A stretch of DNA of 64,000 bases, from contig CATNEN010000030.1 of the NCBI GenBank assembly GCA_950097015.1, forward strand, positions 3,271,001 to 3,335,000, written 5' to 3'. A program made the position numbers and the translations under genes. Shown here piece by piece: positions 57,295 through 64,000 of this stretch (the stretch's first letter is position 1; the number at the start of each line of letters is the position of its first letter). Source of the DNA: Macrostomum hystrix (Eukaryota > Platyhelminthes > Macrostomidae). Below the pieces are notes generated by a model that was not told where the DNA came from, searched no databases, and saw only the letters and a program-made list of their open reading frames with translations.

Positions 57295-57303
57295 CAAGTT
57301 GTT

Positions 57304-57840
57304 GACGAATCGCATGATACTCACTACGATGGATGGATGGTTTCATTGGTTAGCATTTTGTACTTTTTAGTTATAGATAGAAGATACAGGATAGGCTACA
57401 GCATGCATATTACATATGCATACAAGTAGCTACTCTGCATTCTACAACTATTACAGTGCAAATTCTATTTTAGTTTGTTATTAACTTGTTGCTTATTTGC
57501 TATTTGCTTCTCGCTATCGCTGATAGATATAAATATATATCTACACTACTGCACTATCTGCACTTAATGTTGTCGAAGACTGCACCAACACGCTAGTGAA
57601 AAATTCTTTGTTTTTTCTGTGTGAATTAATATACTTTATCGTGTCCTCCCTCACACTACTTTCCTACATACTTTCCAGTTTCCTGATTGTTTTACACACC
57701 CTTTCCCAATTAGTTTTCCACATGATTCATTGGCACCTATTAAAAAATCGCCCCCAACTAACAAGCAACCTAAGAGCCATAGCAAAATCAATGTGGACTT
57801 AGTTACAAAAGCGATTATTAAGTTTGGGCCTAACTTCAAA
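57304..57840. other. Unique DNA right of the transposon
   Basis: AT-rich; short unsupported frames only. Confidence 0.5.
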
Positions 57841-58521
57841 GCCATAGTCAGGAAGGTGGCAGTGTGCGCCAGAACAAATTTGTGCCTATCCCAAAATTGT
57901 GCACCGTGCACCAACACAAAAACCCTAGTGTGTGCCATGCGCTGGCACATCAAACCTCATGTGCGCCATTGTGTGCCCCTCACTACCCCTTGCGGCTTGC
58001 GACAATAAAAAACCTTTCTTATAACATACTAACAACTTTTGTGTGACATAATATTCTCATTTCAGGTTTTATTACTTATGAGAAATTGAGATCTTAAAAC
58101 TGAAACCAAAAATAGAAATAAATAAAATTTAAGTTTAAAATTTGATTTTTAAAACAAAATAAACACAAAAACTAAGCTAATGGCAAAAAGAAATGTAAAA
58201 GAGAAAATGCATATGTTTATTTTAGTGTCTGCATTTTTATTTTGCAAGAATGCAATGTCACACTAGATTCTAGATAGAACAGTGAATAGGGTACTGTAAC
58301 GAGTAACAACTTATATAATTTCATGGTAAATACTGCATGTTGCATGGCAACGGCAGCACCCGTTGCCATGTGCTGGTGTCCTCCAGTGGGCCCACTGTGT
58401 GCTGCTATGCGCTGTTGTGTGCCGCTGTGCACCACTGTGTACTGTCGTGCGCCGATGTGTGCCAAAAAATTGTGTGTGCGCCGGAATTTTCTGACCTAAC
58501 TGCCACCTTCCTGACTATGGC
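57841..58521. mobile_element. Candidate MITE with 23-bp inverted ends
   Basis: gccatagtcaggaaggtggc plus agt at 57841-57863 is matched exactly in inverse at 58499-58521. Outside both ends stands ttcaaa (57835-57840 and 58522-58527), a possible 6-bp target duplication. The interior is non-coding and rich in tgtgcgcc words near both ends. Superfamily not assigned. Confidence 0.6.
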
Positions 58522-58583
58522 TTCAAAGCAGGTATCACAAGATTCACAACACAGTCATAAAATAAAGATCTTTGATAATCAAA

Positions 58584-58899
58584 TAATAATAATAATAATA
58601 ATAATAATTGATTACACCTGCCCCAATCGGGTCAGATGTGCAGCCGACAGCACAGCCGCAGCTATTGCGCGGCGCATCTGAAGGCTGCGTACGGCTGTTC
58701 AGTCCATGGACTGGGGGGACGCCACGCCCACCTTCAATTATCCCAGCTAATGCTGGTACCCATTTAACAGCTGGGTGAACTGAAGCAATGCAGAGTTAAG
58801 TGTCTTGCTAAAGGACACAAATTGTTTAAGTGGAGACGGGAATCGAACCCCGACCTTCAAGTCGTGAGTCTGACGCCCTAACCACTAGGCTACAACCTC
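58584..58899 (-). mobile_element. tRNA-derived SINE family 2, full length
   Basis: Minus strand: an A box (tagcctagtggttag), a slightly altered B box (ggttcgattccc context with one C lost), the same body as the 30.2 kb copy and an (att)n tail of about 8 repeats at 58584-58608. It is very similar to the 30.2 kb copy, so the family was active recently. Confidence 0.9.
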
Positions 58900-59657
58900 T
58901 TCTATAATCAAATAAAGTAAGCAAGTAACTAGTAGCAAGTTGGAATAAGTTTGCCATAAAGGAAAGCATGTAGCAAAATGAAAAAAAAACATTTTTGGTA
59001 TGGTATGGCCATGGTGCAAATAGTGCAACTCATATTCTTTTGTGCCATACTACAGCAAGGCATGGCTTGGCACACCTGCTGCATATGTCATGCCTTGAGT
59101 GTCACTCACTGCCATGTTGCACCACCTTGCTTTTATTACATGGCTACTCACAAGTTTCTAATAGGCCCTAGTGTCAATATCACTAGTCAGTAAGTTGCCT
59201 CAACATTCACAATTTTTCTGAGTGTCATATAACAGTGTGTACTATTAACAGCTAGTTGCTACTGACTAACTAATGTGCAATAATATAGCACAAAAATTGC
59301 ACTCACCATTTTTTATTTCAAGCCCTTCTGTGGTTATGTAGTCTCTCAGGGGCACATATTACAAAATATACCCAGGTAGGCTAACCTTTGGTTCTATGGC
59401 AGCACCCCAAATGGATATGAATTCTTTGTACTCGAGCTTAAGGATGTTAGTGTGATAATGGTATATATAATATAGCTAATTTTTGTTGCAAATATTTTTG
59501 ATATAGCTTTGTTTTACGATATTTTGTTTTGTGTTATCTATTAGCCTAGCTCATTTTGTTCTTTTTGGTAGAAACCTTGTCCTAATATTTTAAATTTAAT
59601 TTAAAACCAAATGATAAACTAAACTTTACTTTCAGATTTGTCCTAATAAAATATTAA
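58900..59657. other. Intergenic DNA before the geminin-family gene
   Basis: AT-rich unique sequence; a 71-codon frame (58978-59193) has no support. The last part is probably promoter or 5' UTR. Confidence 0.5.
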
Positions 59658-60685
59658 ATGGACCAAAGCAAACTTTCTACTCTTGGTGGCCAAGAGAATG
59701 TTTTAGGAAAGAAGTCAACGAAGGATGTGCCTAAGCCTGCTCTGCTAAGAAAGAAGACTGCTTTCAAACCATTCGCTGATTCTGTACTCGGGTTAGGCAG
59801 GTATGTTTAACTCTAGTATTTGAAGTTTTTTTATTAAGTATAAGCTTTTTGTATTTAGTCATGTTTTTTAATTTGAAGCTGCATTTCTTTTGAGTAAGGG
59901 GAAAGTAAAATCAATAGTCTAGCATGGAATTTTGTAAAAATTGTTTTCGATTACAATTTCAGTTTTTTATATAAGGTTGCATGCTTTAAGAGGCATTAAT
60001 TGAGAAAAACACTAAATGAAATAATCAGCATAGATTGTTTGTTTAATTATTAAATTCCAATGGCTATCTAATATATTTTCTCTTGCAGACGAATCAACAT
60101 TTACAAGTATAAGAAAATGAACAAGCGTCAACTTTACAGTCCAAATGGGCAGATTAAGGGGCATAATGTTAGGTTGCGAGTTTACTGTTCAGAAAAAAAT
60201 TGTGTGTGAGAAAATATACGCCCGACCTTAATTAAATTAAACAAACAATCAATATAGATGATTTCACTTAGTGTTTTTCCCCAACGAGTGACAATAATTA
60301 TATTCCCCTATTCTCCAACAGCCATCCGCATCGCCAGCCCCGCTCCGCCAACTTTGCGAATGCCGAGGCCGGTGCTCAAACTGATCCGCCTCCGAGTGTG
60401 GCCGAAGCCGCCGTCCAGACGGCCGAACAGCCGTCAGTAGATGACGAACTCGACTGGCTGTGCAGCGATGAGTCACCTGAGTCGCCTGCCTATCTGGCCC
60501 AGCTGGCCGAGAGTCGCCGACTGGCCCTGGCCGAGTCCTTGGAAGAGAACAGCCGTCTGGCTGATGAGAATCGTCGTCTAGCCGACCTGCTGCTGGGCGC
60601 TCTAGATGAGCCAGCCACCGGAAGCGGTCGGTGTCCAAAATGCGGCCATTCTGTTGAATGCGACCTACCAGCTGCGTCTGAATGA
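59658..60685 (+). CDS. GMNN: Geminin-family protein (3 exons)
   Basis: Exons 59658-59800, 60089-60172 and 60322-60685, phases 2 and 2, giving 196 aa (vertebrate geminin is about 209). Geminin binds CDT1 and blocks re-licensing of replication origins; relatives (multicilin, GEMC1) drive multiciliation. The key evidence is in exon 3: YLAQLAESRRLALAESLEEN followed by SRLADENRRLADLL fits the family coiled coil (Y-x-x-[LV]-A-E-x-R-R-x-A-L-x-E-x-L-x-E-N-x-x-L). It is preceded by an acidic DDELDWLCSDE segment. The N-terminal exons are basic and have no clear destruction box; a QEN near residue 12 is only KEN-like. The coiled coil is short and is followed by a C-terminal RCPKCGHSVEC segment I do not know from geminin. 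The multicilin C-terminal TIRT-type domain is not visible, so geminin is preferred. The exon 2 donor (gttgcg) is weak, so that junction is the least certain. Confidence 0.72.
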
Positions 60686-61552
60686 CATTATTTTGACTTT
60701 ATTAATCAAGTTTATGCTCAAATCGGTGCTACTTTCTTTAAGCAAAAAATCTTTCCCGTCTACTTTTAGTAACGTGCTGTCAATGTTTACCGCGAACTTT
60801 ATACTATTAGTCGCCGTGTTGTGCTTTTATGTTTGTCTATTTTTATACTCTATTTTCTGCTGTTTTATAAAAAGACTGTTGCATTTTAAAAATATATATA
60901 ATGAATGTAAACTTTTATTAAAAATGCAATATGTTTATTAGGTATCTGTTGTGTGTCCATGATAGTAAATTTGCACAATCCTAATTCTAGTTCCTAAGCT
61001 GGTCATGACCATTGCTTGAATTCCGTTAAATTTTCTTTGAATAAAATAATTATATGCTTTAATAGTTTCGATGTTTATTTCACGTGTCATTTAATAAACA
61101 AATAAACAAATATTTTTATATCATGCGCAGTTTCGCTTCGTTTCGCTTAACGACTGTTTAATTTTGTCGTAATTTGTTATTTGAAAAAAGAACTTTCGTG
61201 TTTCAGTGCTTGAATTCCTTGGCAGCTTAATATTACAGTGAAATATATGCCAGTTTGGCAGTAATTGTTTAGCTTTATGACTTGATGGTAAAACTATAAT
61301 AATCCGTAATCCATAATCCGTAAGATGTAGGTTTCACCCAACGGTGCTAATCCATGTCACAACATTAAACATAAACACATGACTTATTGGCCTGACTGCA
61401 CTTTATGCTAACCTACTTTCCTCAAATAAACTGATGCCACCAACATACACTTTCGTTCATATTCCATCTCAGGATAATTAATGCACTTTTATAATCTCGT
61501 TTTCTACCCTATCAGTGACTTACCCTTTACCCATTACTCATTTCCAGCTCTG
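60686..61552. other. 3' flank of the geminin-family gene
   Basis: AT-rich. AATAAA hexamers at 61040-61045 and near 61092 may end the geminin-family transcript. No gene seen. Confidence 0.5.
61040..61045 (+). terminator. Candidate polyadenylation signal, geminin-family gene
   Basis: AATAAA 355 bp after the stop codon. A second hexamer lies about 50 bp further on. Confidence 0.4.
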
Positions 61553-62362
61553 TGTCTATCCCTCAGTTTCCACATTTGTCATTGTGTCTATCCGTCAGTT
61601 TCCACATTTGTCATTGTGTCAATCCCTCAGTTTCCACATTGGTCATTGTGTCTATCTCTCAGCTTCCATATTGGTCATTGTGCCTATCCGCCAGTTTCCT
61701 CATTCGTCATTGTGTCAATCCCTCAGCTTCCACATTGGTCATTGTGCCTATCCGCCAGTTTCCTCATTCGTCATTGTGTCAATCCCTCAGCTTCCACATT
61801 GGTCATTGTGCCTATCCGCCAGTTTCCTCATTCGTCATTGTGTCAATCCCTCAGTTTCCACATTGGTCATTGTGTCTATCTCTCAGCTTCCACATTGGTC
61901 ATTGTGTCTATCTCTCAGCTTCCACATTGGTCATTGTGTCTATCTCTCAGCTTCCACATTGGTCATTGTGTCTATCTCTCAGCTTCTACATTAATCATTG
62001 TGTCTATCTCTCAGCTTCCATATTGATCATTGTGCCTATCTCTCAGCTTCTACATTGGTCATTGTGCCTATCCGCCAGTTTCCTCATTCGTCATTGTGTC
62101 AATCCCTCAGTTTCCACATTGGTCATTGTGTCTATCTCTCAGCTTACATATTGGTCATTGTGTCTATCTCTCAGCTTCTACATTGGTCATTGTGCCTATC
62201 CGCCAGTTTCCTCATTCGTCATTGTGTCAATCCCTCAGCTTCCATATTGGTCATTGTGTCTATCTCTCAGCTTCCACATTGGTCATTGTGTCTATCTCTC
62301 AGTTTCCACATTGGTCATTGTGTCTGTCCGTCAGTTTCCACATTGGTCATTGTGTCAACAGT
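61553..62362. repeat. 32-bp minisatellite, about 25 copies
   Basis: Units of ctcagcttccacattggtca plus ttgtgtctatct with gtt/cct/tat variants. All three plus-strand frames stay open (up to 329 codons), as expected for a stop-free unit whose length is not a multiple of 3. Confidence 0.96.
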
Positions 62363-62394
62363 GCAGTAATAAATTTCACTGCCGTAGTAATAAA

Positions 62395-62530
62395 ACATCC
62401 GGGCAGGTGTACACACTTATGTGTGTGTGCTCAGGATTCTGCTCAAGGGCCAGAGTCGCCTCTTCGCTGGCTGCGGACAGACTTTCGCCAAATGATGCGC
62501 CAGTGCTCCGGTGCCCTGCGATTATCCCTC
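62395..62530 (+). mobile_element. SINE family 1, 3' half
   Basis: It matches the distal half of the 25.5 kb copy in the opposite orientation (gcaggtgtacacac, gtgtgtgctcagga, cgccaaatgatg). The tRNA-like head is missing. Confidence 0.75.
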
Positions 62531-63225
62531 AGTTCTATTAATAGCGTGAGCGGGCGAATTTATGCCTGTGTGCCGCCGCTGCTATTTGTTTAGTGAGACT
62601 GCATGCTCACAGGCAGCAGCACCCCGCAGTTCTCATTGGCTGGCGACCTATGCCAGCGCGACAGAACGAGTTAATGCAGCTTGAGTTCGTAATGGCAAGT
62701 TTAAGCCAGAAAATGTTGGCAATGCAATAACTGCAGCAGAGTCGCGGTGCTCCACAATGAGATCTTCCCATTGGCTGATCAGCGGAGGCGGTGTGGGGAA
62801 GGGCTTGAAGTCGGCAACTGCACTCCAGCTATATACGCGAGCGTTAGTGCCCGCACAGAATTGCTCCAGTCTTCAGAGCTCCGTCATTCAGGCCCGATCA
62901 GCAGGTGCCAAAAAGGACTCACTCCCCAAAAGCCAACGCCCTTCAATTGTTTGGTATATGGAGAGCAGACTTTCTGTCCGTCCCACCTGTTCGTAAAGTG
63001 GCATCGATCGATTCTTGCTCTAAGTGTGTCGGCCTTCTCCCCTACCCGGCACGCGCCATGCACTATTTGTACTATTATCAAAAAGAAAAACAAATAAACT
63101 AAATGCCTGCCCTTGGTGCCAATCAATCAGTCATTGCCAGTTGGAGCCAGTGAGCCATGCTGGTCCTACTGTCAGCAACCTGAAGGCTGATCATTCTCTA
63201 TCGGAATTAAACAAGCGATTAAGCC
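62531..63225. other. Upstream region or 5' UTR of the EAG channel gene
   Basis: Moderately GC-rich unique DNA. A tatata at 62830-62835 could be a core promoter element, but this is weak. Short frames on both strands are unsupported. Confidence 0.35.
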
Positions 63226-63304
63226 ATGTCGGGCTCCCGGCGAGGTCTGGTGGCTCCGCAGAACACGTTTCTAGACAATATCATTCGCAGATGCAGCGGC
63301 CAGC
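63226..63304 (+). CDS. EAG-type voltage-gated K+ channel, first coding exon (partial)
   Basis: Codes for 26 residues beginning MSGSRRGLVAPQNTFLDNII and ends at a gtaagc donor, phase 1. The string RRGLVAPQNTFL is the N-terminal cap of the EAG domain in KCNH1/KCNH5 and insect Eag. ERG channels have a related but different RRGHVAPQNTFL. The cap and following PAS domain regulate gating at the cytosolic face of this membrane channel. The remaining exons lie beyond the right edge; the rest of the window is its first intron, which already contains a SINE head and a minisatellite. The exon is short, but the motif is specific. I therefore assign the EAG group with confidence but no exact paralogue. 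Confidence 0.85.
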
Positions 63305-63404
63305 GTAAGCAACTGAATTATGTGCAATTATTGCTTATGGATTGCGGACCTGGGGGTAGATTTTTAGGAAAACTACTTTTTCAGGTAGATAGGTACATGC
63401 AGAG

Positions 63405-63640
63405 GGGGATGAGTGGCAGAGCGGTTAACCCGTTTGCTTCTCGCACCAAGGTCCCTGAGCTCGAATCCGCGGCGAGGCCACATTCATTTAGGGCGCAGCC
63501 GCTGAGAGAAGGCTTGGGGGCTTGTCGTGCATTAATTTACGCCCTTGAGGGCCAACCTCTAGGGCGCAGTGAAAGTGTTCACTGTTTGACGACGAGAAAG
63601 TCAGGTCAGATGTTCACACCTGTGTGAGCGTGTGCCTGCG
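63405..63640 (+). mobile_element. SINE family 1, 5' part, in EAG intron 1
   Basis: Head gatgagtggcagagcggtta (A box) and gagctcgaatcc (B box) followed by the family body (ttacgcccttgagggccaac). It runs into a minisatellite in place of the 3' end. Confidence 0.85.
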
Positions 63641-64000
63641 TAGCTACTCCATAACACTCCAGCTACTCCATGATACTCCAGCTACTCCATGATACTCCAG
63701 CTACTCCATGATACTCCAGCTACTCCATAACACTCCAGCTACTCCATGATACTCCAGCTACTCCATAACACTCCAGCTACTCCATAGCACTCCAGCTACT
63801 CCATAACACTCCAGCTACTCCATGACACTCCAGCTACTCCATGACACTCCAACTACTCCATGATACTCCAGCTACTCCATGATACTCCAGCTACTCCATG
63901 ATACTCCAGCTACTCCATAACACTCCAGCTACTCCATGACACTCCAGCTACTCCATAACACTCCAGCTACTCCATGACACTCCAACTACTCCATGATACT
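63641..64000. repeat. 19-bp minisatellite in EAG intron 1
   Basis: About 19 units of ctactccatgatactccag with aac/gac variants. It begins inside or at the edge of the SINE and continues past the window. Confidence 0.95.

Noticed and set aside
61481-62593. Plus-strand frames up to 329 codons over the 32-bp array
   Set aside because: All three frames are open at once because the unit lacks stops and is not a multiple of 3. No start or splice context supports a gene.

Overview
The window is nuclear DNA from an animal. It holds split genes with GT/AG introns, conserved metazoan proteins (NEDD8, nardilysin, rhophilin, a geminin-family protein, an EAG-type potassium channel), tRNA-derived SINEs, DNA transposons and many minisatellites. 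Exons are GC-rich and the DNA between them AT-rich. I cannot name the species. A bilaterian invertebrate with a repeat-rich genome fits; a spiralian or flatworm-like genome is only a guess.

Layout. 1-14.5 kb is mostly tandem repeats (36-, 40-, 11-, 23- and 31-bp units) with no gene I can support. NEDD8 lies at 14.7-14.9 kb on the minus strand. Nardilysin fills 17.1-40.3 kb on the plus strand. I reconstructed 15 exons whose phases all join, giving 1,155 residues, close to the length of vertebrate nardilysin. A two-exon gene for a four-pass membrane protein (168 aa) sits inside nardilysin intron 12 on the opposite strand. Rhophilin follows at 41.0-48.7 kb (5 exons, 959 aa; HR1, BRO1 and PDZ domains). 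A 6.3-kb Mutator-like DNA transposon occupies 50,972-57,294, with 1,035-bp inverted repeats and a 9-bp target duplication. A geminin-family gene is at 59.7-60.7 kb. The first coding exon of an EAG-type channel starts at 63,226 and the gene runs out of the window.

The most striking overall property is that 7 of 14 nardilysin introns and 4 of 4 rhophilin introns are filled by their own, mostly unrelated minisatellites, often starting a few bases from a splice site. Several units contain good 3' splice-site sequences. The window also has a hAT-type MITE with a minisatellite inside it, a second MITE candidate, two SINE families, and a SINE whose pol III B box has been amplified in tandem.

The host genes do not form an operon or one pathway: NEDD8 is a ubiquitin-like modifier, nardilysin an M16 peptidase, rhophilin a Rho-effector scaffold, geminin a replication-licensing regulator and EAG a potassium channel. 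The best candidate for something undescribed is the transposon. It has two convergent genes, one a PHD-type zinc-finger protein and one an unrecognised protein with a long 20-residue repeat tail, and no visible catalytic core.
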